Shown in pieces: positions 20,158 to 27,339 of a DNA stretch of 27,339 nucleotides. The DNA lies in the NCBI GenBank assembly GCA_964522665.1, contig CAZFVY010000099.1, positions 1 through 27,339 of the forward strand. The letters run 5' to 3'. Positions within the stretch are counted from its first letter, which is position 1, and each line of letters begins with the position of its first letter. Made by a program: the position numbers and the translations under genes. Below the pieces are notes generated by a model, which saw only the letters and a program-made list of their open reading frames with translations, searched no databases and had not been told where the DNA came from. This DNA is from CAZFVY01 sp964522665 (lineage in GTDB: Bacteria > Verrucomicrobiota > Verrucomicrobiia > Limisphaerales > CAZFVY01).

Positions 20158-20913
20158 CTATTTCCACCGCCGGCTCTCCACCGCTTTGACGGTTAGAAAC
20201 AAAAAGAAGGCGGTCAAACTAGCGTAGTAGCAGACGCACCGCGTATCGACGACGCCCCGCGCGAAATTCTGCATGTGCTCGGGCATCGCCAGATAGCCGA
20301 AGAATTTGCCGGCCACGCTCGACCGGACCGTATTGCTGTAGGCCATCACGCCGAGCATGAAGAGCGTGATCCCCAGCGCCAGGCTGATCATCGCGGCGAC
20401 GATCTGGCTGCGCGTCAGCGACGAGGCAAAACAGCCCAGCGACATGTAGAGCGCCCCGAGCAGAATAATGCCGAGGAAGGTCGCCGCCGTTCCGCCCGGA
20501 TCGAGCGATGACGCGTCGTTCGTATAGTGGCGCACGATGAACAGGCAGCCGAGCAACGGCAGCCACAGAATGACGTAGAAGAGCAGCGCGCCGCTGAACT
20601 TGGCGAGCACCACTTGGGCGTCGCCGACCGGCGCCGTCATCAGCGTCTCGTACGTCCCGCTGAATTTCTCGAGGGCGAACGTGCGCATGGTAATGATCGG
20701 CGCCGCCAGCAGGATGATCAGCCAAAAGTACATCGTGTTGTAAAACAGCTCGGTGATGCGCATCGACGAAGGAAGGTTGTTAAGCGCCGTCAGGATGCTC
20801 ACGAAACTGAGGCCCAACAGGAAGAGCACGATCGTGATGGTGACGTAACCGGCGAGCGAATAGAAGTAGCTCCCCAATTCCCGTCGCACCAGCGTCAGAT
20901 AAGCCTGCATCAA
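20158..20913 (-). CDS. ABC-2 type permease, GldF-like
   Basis: 251 residues with six predicted TM helices (about 20-44, 60-80, 105-128, 143-165, 170-192, 228-246). The N-terminal cytoplasmic segment LTLVRRELGSYFYSLAGYV resembles ABC-2 permeases of the GldF/NosY type, as does the FALEKFSGTYETLMTAPVGD loop between TM2 and TM3. It is the membrane half of the transporter whose ATPase is encoded immediately upstream; the two genes overlap by four bases. The substrate cannot be told. Position with a GldG-like protein supports a Gld-type complex over a simple drug or heme exporter. Confidence 0.87.
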   Translation of the reverse strand: MMQAYLTLVRRELGSYFYSLAGYVTITIVLFLLGLSFVSILTALNNLPSSMRITELFYNTMYFWLIILLAAPIITMRTFALEKFSGTYETLMTAPVGDAQVVLAKFSGALLFYVILWLPLLGCLFIVRHYTNDASSLDPGGTAATFLGIILLGALYMSLGCFASSLTRSQIVAAMISLALGITLFMLGVMAYSNTVRSSVAGKFFGYLAMPEHMQNFARGVVDTRCVCYYASLTAFFLFLTVKAVESRRWK

Positions 20914-21872
20914 CGTTCCTCCTCTCGCTCGGCTTTGGTGAAATGGACGAAGATATCCTCGAGCGAGTATTCCCGGCGCGTCAACTCGCGCAGCCGCCAG
21001 CCGCGGGCGCGGACCTGCTCGAAGACCAGCGGCCGGAGATCGAGTCCGGCCCGCGGCGTCAGCGAGCAGCGCCAGTATTCACCCTCGGACGCGGCGACGT
21101 CAAAGCGCTCGACCTCGGCCATTTGCTCCCAGCAATCCCGCAGTTCCGCGAGCGGCGCGGCGATTTCGGCGCTGACCAAACCTTCCGAACTAATCGTTTG
21201 CCGGAGATTCTCCGCCGTGTCCGCGGCGATGATCTTTCCCTGGTGCAGAATGATGACCCGATTACACGTCATCTCGACTTCGTGCAGGATATGGGTCGAG
21301 ATCAGAACCGTCCGGTCCCGGCCCAGGTCCTTGATCAATTGGCGGGCGGCGCGAATCTGGTTGGGATCCAGGCCGTTCGTCGGCTCATCGAGAATCACCA
21401 ATTCCGGCTCGTGCACCAAGGCGTCCGCCAGGCCGACGCGTTGCCGGTACCCTTTCGAGAGCTGCCCGATGATGCGGCGCCCCATATCGGTCAGGCCGCA
21501 TTGCGCCAGCACGGCGTCCACCCGCTCGCGTGAGCGGGTCCGGCCCAGGCCCTTGAGTCGGGCGCGAAATTTCAAATACTCGCGCACGCGCATGTCCGGG
21601 TGCAGCGGGTTGTTTTCCGGCATGTAACCGATGCGCCGGCGCACTTCGTCGGCTTGCGTGAAAACGTCGAAGCCGGCGACTCGCGCGTGTCCGGAACTGG
21701 CCGGCATGTAGCACGAAAGGATGCGCATCGTCGTGCTTTTGCCCGCGCCATTCAGGCCCAGCAGGCCGACGATTTCACCGCGCCCGACCGAAAACGAAAG
21801 TCCCTGGACCGCGGTGCGGCTGGCGTACCGCTTGGTCAGGTCGGATACCTCGATCATCGGGCTATCGCTCAT
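20910..21872 (-). CDS. ABC transporter ATPase, GldA-like
   Basis: 320 residues from ATG 21872. An upstream TTG at 21920 in frame would add 16 residues before a natural start, so I reject it. Walker A GLNGAGKST (39-47), signature LSKGYRQRV (138-146), Walker B LVILDEP (158-164) and H-loop H194 in ISTHIL are all intact, so it should hydrolyse ATP. The Q-loop area IGYMPENNPLHPDMRVREYL resembles GldA-type ATPases. A C-terminal extension (about 225-320) is typical of the CcmA/NatA/GldA group. It is the first gene of the operon, 127 bases downstream of the HtrA-like protease, with no obvious terminator between, so read-through is possible. Its stop overlaps the permease start. Confidence 0.92.
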   Translation of the reverse strand: MSDSPMIEVSDLTKRYASRTAVQGLSFSVGRGEIVGLLGLNGAGKSTTMRILSCYMPASSGHARVAGFDVFTQADEVRRRIGYMPENNPLHPDMRVREYLKFRARLKGLGRTRSRERVDAVLAQCGLTDMGRRIIGQLSKGYRQRVGLADALVHEPELVILDEPTNGLDPNQIRAARQLIKDLGRDRTVLISTHILHEVEMTCNRVIILHQGKIIAADTAENLRQTISSEGLVSAEIAAPLAELRDCWEQMAEVERFDVAASEGEYWRCSLTPRAGLDLRPLVFEQVRARGWRLRELTRREYSLEDIFVHFTKAEREEER

Positions 21873-21999
21873 GCCATCGGCCCCCGCGTCGATGCGCGCC
21901 GATGAGCGCCGGCCGGGCAATGGATCGGGCAGGTTGGAACGAAACGAATTCGCGCCGCCAAACCGGCCACCGCGATCGCCGTGGAAAAGGTCTGAAAGT

Positions 22000-23379
22000 T
22001 CATCGCACCGCCACTTCCACCGTGCCGGTCTGCTGGAAAATGTTCACTCCGCGGCGGATTTCTACAAGCACGTCCAAGACGACCTTTTCGCCATGTTTTT
22101 TACCGTAGAGAATCTTCGCCGCGTCCACCATTTGCTCCGTCGCCTGGCCGTTGATCCCGCGAATGAGCATCCCGGGCGTCAATTGCGCCTTATCCGCCGG
22201 TCCGTCTTCGTCCACGGATTTGATTATCAAGCCGTTATTTCCGGCGCGGCGCAATCGTTCGGCGACGGGCGGCGCCAGCTCCTCGAGGGTCGCGCCGAGA
22301 ATCTTGCGGACCAAATCGGCGTTGAAAAACGCCTTCTCGGGGATCAGTTTGACGGCGATCGTCCGGGATTTGCCGTCGCGCTGAACGTCGAGTTGAACTG
22401 GCTGCTCCTCGCCGGCCACGGACAGCTTCCGGCTGAACTCAATCAGGTTGCGCGTGGGCCGCCCGCCCATGCCAGTGATCGCGTCGCCGACTCGCAATCC
22501 CGCTTGCGCCGCCGGGCTATCGCTCTGAACCGAAACGACCGTCAACCCCTGTTGGTCGGCTCGGACGCGCGCGCCGAACCAGAGTTGTTTCAGAATTTCC
22601 GGCGTGAGGATTTCGGAGAGCGCTTCCGAGATGCGTTTGATCGGGATCGCGAACCCGATGCCGTGGCCCTCGGGCTTGTAGGCGACGTTCATCCCGATCA
22701 ATTCACCGCGCAGGTTAATCAGCGGGCCGCCGCTGTTGCCGGGATTGATCGCGGCGTCGGTCTGGAGGCAGTCGGCGACGTAGAGTGGCTCGCCTTCCTC
22801 GGGCGGGCGGCGGTTTTTTGAGCTGAGAATGCCGCGGCTGACCGAACCGCCCAAGCCGAACGGGTTGCCCAGCGCGATGACCGTTTCACCGAGCAGCAGA
22901 TCGTCATCGGCGGCGAACTTGACCGCCGGGAATTTCTCACCCGGCTTGGTCCGCAGATGCAGCACCGCCACGTCGCTCTTGCTCGTCCAGACTTTCTCGG
23001 CCGCCTCGTATTCGCGGCCATCCTGAAACTTCACCCAGACCCGCGTCGCTCCGTGCACCACGTGCTCGTTCGTGAGCACAAAACCATCTTCGTCGATGAC
23101 CACCCCCGAACCGATGCTGTAACGCGGCTGCTTGGCGCTCTGGTAACCGAAGAAATTCCGGCGAAACTGATCGAACGGGTCCGTGCTCTCGACCATCGTT
23201 TCGGTCCCAATATTCACGACGCACGGCATCACCTTCTCGATGACCGCGACGGTCAGGTCGCGGCGGACGTCGGTGACCTCGGCTCGCGCCCGCGCTGGAC
23301 CCGCGGCGACGCCGCCCAGCAACGCCAGGCCCAGCGGCCCGCAAACCGACCGGAAGAGCTGTCTAAATCTATTAAACAC
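22000..23379 (-). CDS. HtrA/Deg-family periplasmic serine protease with two PDZ domains
   Basis: 459 residues starting at GTG 23379; an in-frame TAA lies three codons upstream, so no earlier start exists. The signal peptide is about 1-33 (core LGLALLGGVAAG). The trypsin-like domain (about 45-255) has an intact catalytic triad: H106 in TNEHVVHG, D136 in KSDVAVL and S216 in NPGNSGGPL. PDZ1 (about 265-345) has GLTVVSVQSDSPAAQAGLRVGD. PDZ2 (about 370-455) has GLIIKSVDEDGPADKAQL. Length and layout match DegP/DegQ-type enzymes, which refold or degrade damaged periplasmic proteins. It may be secreted or periplasmic. An insertion rich in Lys/Arg/Pro/Glu (188-197) sits before the active-site strand. 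Weak ribosome-binding site. Confidence 0.93.
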   Translation of the reverse strand: MFNRFRQLFRSVCGPLGLALLGGVAAGPARARAEVTDVRRDLTVAVIEKVMPCVVNIGTETMVESTDPFDQFRRNFFGYQSAKQPRYSIGSGVVIDEDGFVLTNEHVVHGATRVWVKFQDGREYEAAEKVWTSKSDVAVLHLRTKPGEKFPAVKFAADDDLLLGETVIALGNPFGLGGSVSRGILSSKNRRPPEEGEPLYVADCLQTDAAINPGNSGGPLINLRGELIGMNVAYKPEGHGIGFAIPIKRISEALSEILTPEILKQLWFGARVRADQQGLTVVSVQSDSPAAQAGLRVGDAITGMGGRPTRNLIEFSRKLSVAGEEQPVQLDVQRDGKSRTIAVKLIPEKAFFNADLVRKILGATLEELAPPVAERLRRAGNNGLIIKSVDEDGPADKAQLTPGMLIRGINGQATEQMVDAAKILYGKKHGEKVVLDVLVEIRRGVNIFQQTGTVEVAVR

Positions 23380-23575
23380 GGCAATTTAGAGACAAAGTGG
23401 CGCGGCGTTCGTTCATTCCCGGACCGGACGAGACAGACGGGCCGCGGTGGGACTCTGACGCAGCCAGCGCTAAATTGCAATCGTTAGCGCCGCCGCCGTC
23501 ACTTAAACGGTCGTGCCCTGGGTCATTCGGGACGGCTGCAGGCCGGAACATCTCGTCCGACCCCGCTTTGGGCTA

Positions 23576-23611
23576 CGAAGCGGCCCGATGGCTCAAAGTT
23601 TAGCCGCTTCG
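23576..23611. repeat. 9-bp inverted repeat between divergent genes
   Basis: CGAAGCGGC (23576-23584) and GCCGCTTCG (23603-23611) flank 18 bases in the 289-base gap between the protease (minus) and the DUF2851 gene (plus). It could be a shared operator or a structured leader. I see no recognisable promoter hexamers. Confidence 0.35.
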
Positions 23612-23668
23612 GCCCCCTCGAAATTGCTTGTGCCACCGCGTCAGCCTGAATTATACCGCTGAAGCCGA

Positions 23669-25153
23669 GTGTCCGACCTTTCACCCAATCTCTACGCGCA
23701 GTGGCGCCGCCAGAGCGCCGGCCCGGACCTATTGCGCGATTCGCCGCCTTCGCCACCCGAGCGGCTGCTGCAACACGTCTGGCAGCATCAACGCCTGCAA
23801 GCTGATCGTTTACTGACGTTGGACGGAAAGCCGGTCCGGGTTCTTCATCCGGGATTCTGGAATTACGAGTCCGGACCCGATTTTCGCGGCGCCGTGATCC
23901 AGCTCGGCGGCGCGGCGCCCGTCAGCGGCGACGTCGAAATCGACCGGCAGGCGGCCGATTGGTTCCATCACGGCCATGACCGCAATCCCGCCTACGCCGG
24001 GGTGATTCTGCACGTCATTTGGGACGGCGCGGCGGCAGCGGCGGGCGCCTTGCCGACGCTGGCGCTCGAATCCCGCCTCGACGCGCCCTTGGCGGAACTG
24101 AGCGCCTGGGCGAGCGGCGAAGTCGGCCCGAGCGGCGCCCTGAACGGCCAATGCTCGGCGCCCCTGCGTGGACTGGCCCCGGCGATCACCGATGAATTGC
24201 TCCGTCAAGCCGCGCAAATCCGCCTGCAACGCAAGGCCGCCGATTTCGAGGCGGCGGCCCGCCAATCCGGCTGGGAAGGCGCGTTGTGGGAAGGCTTGTT
24301 CGGCGCGCTCGGCTACAAGCATAATTTCTGGCCCATGCGCCGGCTGGCCATGTTGCGGCCGCGGTACGCGGCCGCGGCCGACTCGGGAGCGGAGCCGGTC
24401 CTGGCGTTGCAGGCCCGGCTGCTGGGGTTGAGCGGTCTTCTGCCGGCGGACCTCGAACGCGTGCCCGCCGCGCCCGGCGAGTATCTTCGCCGCATCTGGG
24501 ACCATTGGTGGCGCGAGCGGGACCAGTTCGCCGACGACGTGCTGCCGCGGTCGCTGTGGCGCTTCAATGGCCTTCGCCCGGCCAATCACCCGCAACGCCG
24601 CCTGGCCCTGGCGGCCCATTGGCTGGCGAGCGGCTCGCTGCCCGAGCGCCTGGAACGTTGGTTTCTGGCGCCGGCGCCTGATCACCGGCTCGGGGCGTCA
24701 CTGTTGGAAATACTGCAAGTGGAGCGCGACGATTTCTGGTCGTGGCATTGGACGTTGCGCTCCCGCCGATTGCCGCGGGCGCAGCCATTGCTCGGGGCGC
24801 AACGGGCCACCGACCTCGCCATCAACGTTATTCTCCCCTGGCTCTGGATGCGCGCCGTGGCGGGCCGCAACGACGCCCTCCGCGCGGTCGCCGAGCGCCG
24901 CTACTTCGCCTGGCCGAAAGCCGAGGACAACGCCGTCCTGAAGCTGGCCCGCCGGCGCCTGCTCGGCCCCGGTTCCGCGCGCGCGCTCAAGACCGCCGCC
25001 GAACAGCAGGGTTTATTGCAAATCGTCCGCGATTTTTGCGACCACTCGAACGCCGTCTGCGAACAATGCCCGTTTCCCGAATTAGTGCGCTCGATCCCCA
25101 CCCCGCAACGCGAGACCTCAGACCGGCTGGAGAACCGAGCGACGCCGGGTTGA
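23669..25153 (+). CDS. DUF2851 family protein
   Basis: 494 residues from GTG 23669. The family's diagnostic segments are present: HPGFWNYESGPDFRGAVI (60-77) and SGDVEIDRQAADWFHHGHDR with NPAYAGVILHVIWD (86-119). The C-terminus carries a Cys cluster, C457-x6-C464-x2-C467 (CDHSNAVCEQC), a common ending in this family and reminiscent of metal or Fe-S binding. The function of DUF2851 is unknown; the domain is frequent in Bacteroidota and Verrucomicrobiota. The conserved H-x-H and D/E-rich front motifs suggest a metal-dependent enzyme, but this is an inference. It has no signal peptide, so it is cytoplasmic, unlike most neighbours. It is divergent from the protease gene and convergent with the PepSY-like gene. 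Confidence 0.88.
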   Translation: MSDLSPNLYAQWRRQSAGPDLLRDSPPSPPERLLQHVWQHQRLQADRLLTLDGKPVRVLHPGFWNYESGPDFRGAVIQLGGAAPVSGDVEIDRQAADWFHHGHDRNPAYAGVILHVIWDGAAAAAGALPTLALESRLDAPLAELSAWASGEVGPSGALNGQCSAPLRGLAPAITDELLRQAAQIRLQRKAADFEAAARQSGWEGALWEGLFGALGYKHNFWPMRRLAMLRPRYAAAADSGAEPVLALQARLLGLSGLLPADLERVPAAPGEYLRRIWDHWWRERDQFADDVLPRSLWRFNGLRPANHPQRRLALAAHWLASGSLPERLERWFLAPAPDHRLGASLLEILQVERDDFWSWHWTLRSRRLPRAQPLLGAQRATDLAINVILPWLWMRAVAGRNDALRAVAERRYFAWPKAEDNAVLKLARRRLLGPGSARALKTAAEQQGLLQIVRDFCDHSNAVCEQCPFPELVRSIPTPQRETSDRLENRATPG

Positions 25154-25229
25154 CAGTTGCTTTAAGGTTTAAATCCGCCGCGGCAAAGCCATTGGCGAAC
25201 GCGAGCGCGGCGTCCCCGCCGGACAGATT

Positions 25230-25262
25230 GTGAGCGCGCCAAACTTAAGGCGCGAAGCTCAC
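25230..25262. terminator. Possible hairpin terminator between convergent genes
   Basis: GTGAGC (25230-25235) pairs with GCTCAC (25257-25262), and GCGCC (25236-25240) with GGCGC (25249-25253), leaving a 3-base bulge (GAA) and an 8-base loop AAACTTAA. It overlaps the PepSY-like gene's stop codon (25259-25261, minus strand) and lies 77 bases after the DUF2851 stop. No T tract follows on either strand, so termination is tentative. Confidence 0.4.
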
Positions 25263-25813
25263 TCCTTCTCTTTTTCCTCGCCCTTCGCCCATTTGGGACG
25301 CTCGATGACCGTCCCATCCGCGGAGACCGCGAATTCGCCGGATCGGCCTCCCTTGGTCACCTCCGCTTCATAAGCGACAATTGGTAATGGGAACTTCGTA
25401 ACTTTGACGGCGCCGGTCGATTTGTCCTTTTCGGCCCGGGCGTACTTGCGGCTGATCTCGGTCGTTTTCACTTTGAGGCCCTTGGTCAACTTCTTGAGCG
25501 CCGTGGCCGCCGCGGCCGGAAACGTTCTCAACTCGGCGGTTTCTTCCGTGTTCAGCAGGACGCCTTCCGCCGTGACATCGCCCTCGAGGCTTTTGCCGTT
25601 GAAGTCGAAAGCGACCTCGTAAAACTCGATCCCGTCCTCGGTCTCTTTGCCGACGTTGGTGATTTTTGCGCCCGGATGCACGGTCGTAATCGCCTGGGTA
25701 ATTCGGGTGGTCGTGGCCGCGTCCGGTTTATCCGCGGAGACGGCGACGAACGCGCAGCTAAACGCGAGCACGCTGATCGTGGCAAACACGCGGAGCAGTT
25801 TTATGTCATTCAT
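25259..25813 (-). CDS. Secreted PepSY-like protein
   Basis: 184 residues. A Sec signal peptide (about 1-27, cleavage near VSA/DKP) is followed by two similar alpha/beta units. Unit 1 (about 36-95) has ITQAITTVHPGAKITNVGKE, then GIEFYEVAFDFNGKSLEGDV and a glycine-turn EGVLLNTEE. Unit 2 (about 100-175) has ALKKLTKGLKVKTTEISRKY, VAYEAEVTKGGRSGEFAV and SADGTVIERP. The alternation of a helix, a 'xYEVxxxxxGxxxEhxxxxxGxhh' hairpin and a final strand is typical of PepSY-like (BLIP-like) periplasmic domains. Some of these inhibit or guard proteases or peptidases; the role here is unknown. A Glu/Lys-rich tail (KGEEKEKE) ends the protein. Weak ribosome-binding site. Confidence 0.78.
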   Translation of the reverse strand: MNDIKLLRVFATISVLAFSCAFVAVSADKPDAATTTRITQAITTVHPGAKITNVGKETEDGIEFYEVAFDFNGKSLEGDVTAEGVLLNTEETAELRTFPAAAATALKKLTKGLKVKTTEISRKYARAEKDKSTGAVKVTKFPLPIVAYEAEVTKGGRSGEFAVSADGTVIERPKWAKGEEKEKE

Positions 25814-25978
25814 AATTCGTGGTATTGAATCTTCGAGCTATTGGGGCGCGGCGAAAGTGTCGCCGTTGTTCTGAGAGACAAACATATCGCGATGAATCCG
25901 CGCTGAAGTGAGGATGACGGTTTTGTCATGCTGGGCGAGTTCACTATGCGGTGACGGGACCGCCGTCGGCAATCGGAA

Positions 25979-26097
25979 TGGTGGGGCGAGGCTCTGCTCC
26001 GCCTCCGCTCTAGGCGTAGGCGGGCGAGCCGTGGAAGATTCGGGCAAGCCGCCGGCGTCCGAAACCAGTCACGGCTCGGCGGAGCCTCGCCCCACCA
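25979..26097. repeat. REP-like inverted pair between two minus-strand genes
   Basis: TGGTGGGGCGAGGCTC (25979-25994) and its perfect reverse complement (26082-26097) flank an inner 9-bp pair, CGAGCCGTG (26025-26033) and CACGGCTCG (26070-26078). The left arm carries about 30 extra bases between its two blocks that the right arm lacks, and these form their own small hairpin (CCGCCT...AGGCGG). This suggests two copies of one palindromic repeat facing each other, one expanded. The 25814-26148 gap holds no gene. Confidence 0.6.
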
Positions 26098-26148
26098 GTA
26101 AGGAGTTTAGCGCCTCACGGCGGTTGCGGGTATCCCCGCGTTGAAGCG

Positions 26149-26928
26149 TTACAACGCGTTGCCAAGCGCCATGTCTTCCATGACGGCCAGGGCGGTCGCC
26201 TCGGTCACCGCGTTGACGTCAGCATGGCGGGCGACGCGGGTAAGCGGATGCTTGTTGAGGACCTCGGCGGCGGTGGCTTGGCCGATGATTTTCGCGTCGC
26301 TGAGGCGGACCGCGGTCGCTTGAATGTCCGGCAGGGAGTACGGTTTATCGCCGCCCACGTCCGGGACGATCACGCTGCGCGAGGAGATCAACACCTCGAC
26401 CACGACGTCGGCGATCTTGGACAGAGCTTCGCGGTTCCGACGAATCTGATCGGCCTCGGGATTCGGAGCGGAGCCGACTTCGCGCACTTCGGGCTGCGTT
26501 TGGGAGGCGACGACCTGGTCAACGAGGTTGACGCCGGCCAGTCGCAACGGGCGGCCAAAAAGCCGTTCGACGTCGCGCGCCGTTTGTTTGTCCGCGAGGG
26601 CATCGGCGCCGGCGGGTTGCGGGCGGGCGGTCGCCAAATCACGGTTCACGTAAATCAGGATTCGCGGGCTGCCCAATTTGGCGTAACCCGACTTAAAATG
26701 ATCGATGATCGTCTTGGCCTGATCAGCGGTGACCAACTCGAAAGGCTGCTCCGCAATCGCGTGCTGCTCGTAAACATAGACTTGCGGCGGCGCGGGTCGG
26801 GCGGGCGCGGCGGCGACCGGCGGGGGAGGCAGCAGGGTCTCGGGCGGGTCGTCTTGCGACGCGGCTTGGGCGCGGAAAATTAGCCCGGCGGCGATGGCGG
26901 ACGCGGGAAGTAAGAGCTTCGATTTCAT
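26149..26928 (-). CDS. Secreted protein, possibly LpoB/CsgG-like
   Basis: 259 residues. The signal peptide is about 1-22 (cleavage near AQA/AS), with no lipobox Cys. A Pro/Ala-rich spacer (29-49) is like the flexible linkers of envelope proteins that span the periplasm. The folded part (about 65-255) has helix TADQAKTIIDHFKSGYAKLG, strand PRILIYVNRDL, then RNREALSKIADVVVEVLISS and DIQATAVRLSDAKIIGQATAAEVL. The 'ADVVVEV...' then 'ATAVRLSDAKIIG' order resembles the CsgG/LpoB fold. Its upstream neighbour is YcfL-like, as ycfL precedes lpoB in E. coli. LpoB activates penicillin-binding protein 1b; whether this protein does so is unproven. It sits 63 bases after that neighbour, likely one operon. 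Confidence 0.6.
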   Translation of the reverse strand: MKSKLLLPASAIAAGLIFRAQAASQDDPPETLLPPPPVAAAPARPAPPQVYVYEQHAIAEQPFELVTADQAKTIIDHFKSGYAKLGSPRILIYVNRDLATARPQPAGADALADKQTARDVERLFGRPLRLAGVNLVDQVVASQTQPEVREVGSAPNPEADQIRRNREALSKIADVVVEVLISSRSVIVPDVGGDKPYSLPDIQATAVRLSDAKIIGQATAAEVLNKHPLTRVARHADVNAVTEATALAVMEDMALGNAL

Positions 26929-26991
26929 AAATACTTCAATTCATAGGCGGAACCACACAACCTCGCTTGAGCGCGCGATTCGAGTCGGCGG

Positions 26992-27339
26992 TCAGTGGGC
27001 CTCGCGGACGCGAATGGTGTAGCGCTTGGCCTTGTCGTTCATCGCGATGAAACGCACCCCTTCCTGCGCGTTCTCGGTCAGGATCAACGGCTGAAACGGC
27101 GTTTCGTCGCCGGTCGGAAATCCCTGGTCATCCTTGAAGACGCAACTGAGCTGCACCTCGATGCGGCGGCTGAGACGGTTTCTGACGTTGGCTACGATTT
27201 CGAGGCGACCATCTTCATTGATCCGCTCCTGGAGGCCGTCGCAGGTGACGGACCGTTCGACGGCTTTGTCGAGCAACACGAATTTCAGCGAGTTCTCGAG
27301 GTCGTATTTGGTGGTGTTCTTGGGCGCGTACGCGCCGCC
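26992..27339 (-). CDS. YcfL-like (DUF1425) protein, cut by window edge
   Basis: The frame stays open to the right edge (115 residues visible; reading GGAYAPKNTTKYDLENSLKF from the edge), so the true start and any signal peptide or lipobox lie outside the window. The visible domain has RLEIVANVRNRLSRRIEVQLSCVFKDDQG, PLILTENAQEGVRFIAMNDKAKRY and a final TIRVREAH. This is the immunoglobulin-like strand pattern of YcfL/DUF1425 periplasmic lipoproteins. It is followed 63 bases later by the LpoB/CsgG-like gene. An ATG-like internal start at 27279 would cut off the conserved first strands, so I treat the gene as partial. Confidence 0.7.
   Translation of the reverse strand, partial: GGAYAPKNTTKYDLENSLKFVLLDKAVERSVTCDGLQERINEDGRLEIVANVRNRLSRRIEVQLSCVFKDDQGFPTGDETPFQPLILTENAQEGVRFIAMNDKAKRYTIRVREAH

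Noticed and set aside
20527..21627. Plus-strand 366-codon frame across the ABC permease/ATPase
   Set aside because: Antisense to genes with intact Walker motifs and TM segments; no features of its own.
21721..22821. Plus-strand 366-codon frame across the protease
   Set aside because: Antisense to the HtrA catalytic and PDZ domains; no recognisable domain.

Overview
The window is GC-rich bacterial DNA, densely coding, with no rRNA, tRNA, CRISPR array, transposase or phage gene that I can see. Several features together suggest a Gram-negative member of the Verrucomicrobiota (or wider PVC group). These are a TonB-dependent receptor with a Verrucomicrobia-style N-terminus, a Gld-type ABC transporter with GldG-like and DUF4340 proteins, a DUF2851 protein, small secreted CpxP-like proteins beside an ECF sigma factor, and gene gaps full of paired hairpin repeats. 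The phylum call is an inference from family content; I cannot place it to genus.

Left part (1-4029): A repeat-rich accessory stretch surrounds a solitary 138-residue protein that looks like only the front end of a TonB receptor (410-826). It is followed by a gene-poor patch of hairpins and palindromes (827-1387). A possible 73-residue membrane protein on the minus strand is divergent from a MocR-type regulator (GntR HTH fused to an aminotransferase fold) on the plus strand, with an inverted repeat between them. A small secreted protein follows the regulator.

Middle-left (4200-10206, plus strand): A YebC-family protein and a large MMPL/RND exporter resembling HpnN come first. Next is a tightly coupled set: ECF sigma factor, a one-TM putative anti-sigma protein starting at TTG within the sigma stop codon, a membrane-anchored CpxP-like protein starting inside the preceding stop codon, and a secreted Gly/Met-rich helical protein. 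This looks like an envelope-stress sensing module. The stretch before it holds an 18-bp perfect palindrome of LacI-operator type and a possible ECF promoter.

Centre (10556-21872): A full-length TonB-dependent receptor ends in a strong intrinsic terminator. Convergent to it is a five-gene minus-strand operon, read right to left: GldA-like ATPase, GldF-like permease, GldG-like auxiliary protein, a protein built of four tandem DUF4340-like repeats, and a roughly 1040-residue AsmA-like protein. Starts and stops overlap or nearly touch throughout, so the five products probably work together at the cell envelope. Upstream in the same direction is an HtrA/Deg serine protease with two PDZ domains.

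Right part (23669-27339): This holds a DUF2851 protein (plus strand), a secreted PepSY-like protein, a REP-like inverted repeat, and a minus-strand pair at the edge. That pair is a YcfL-like (DUF1425) protein cut by the window end and a secreted LpoB/CsgG-like protein, resembling the ycfL-lpoB neighbourhood of E. coli. Most of the window's recognisable genes act in the envelope: export, outer-membrane uptake, periplasmic stress and proteolysis.
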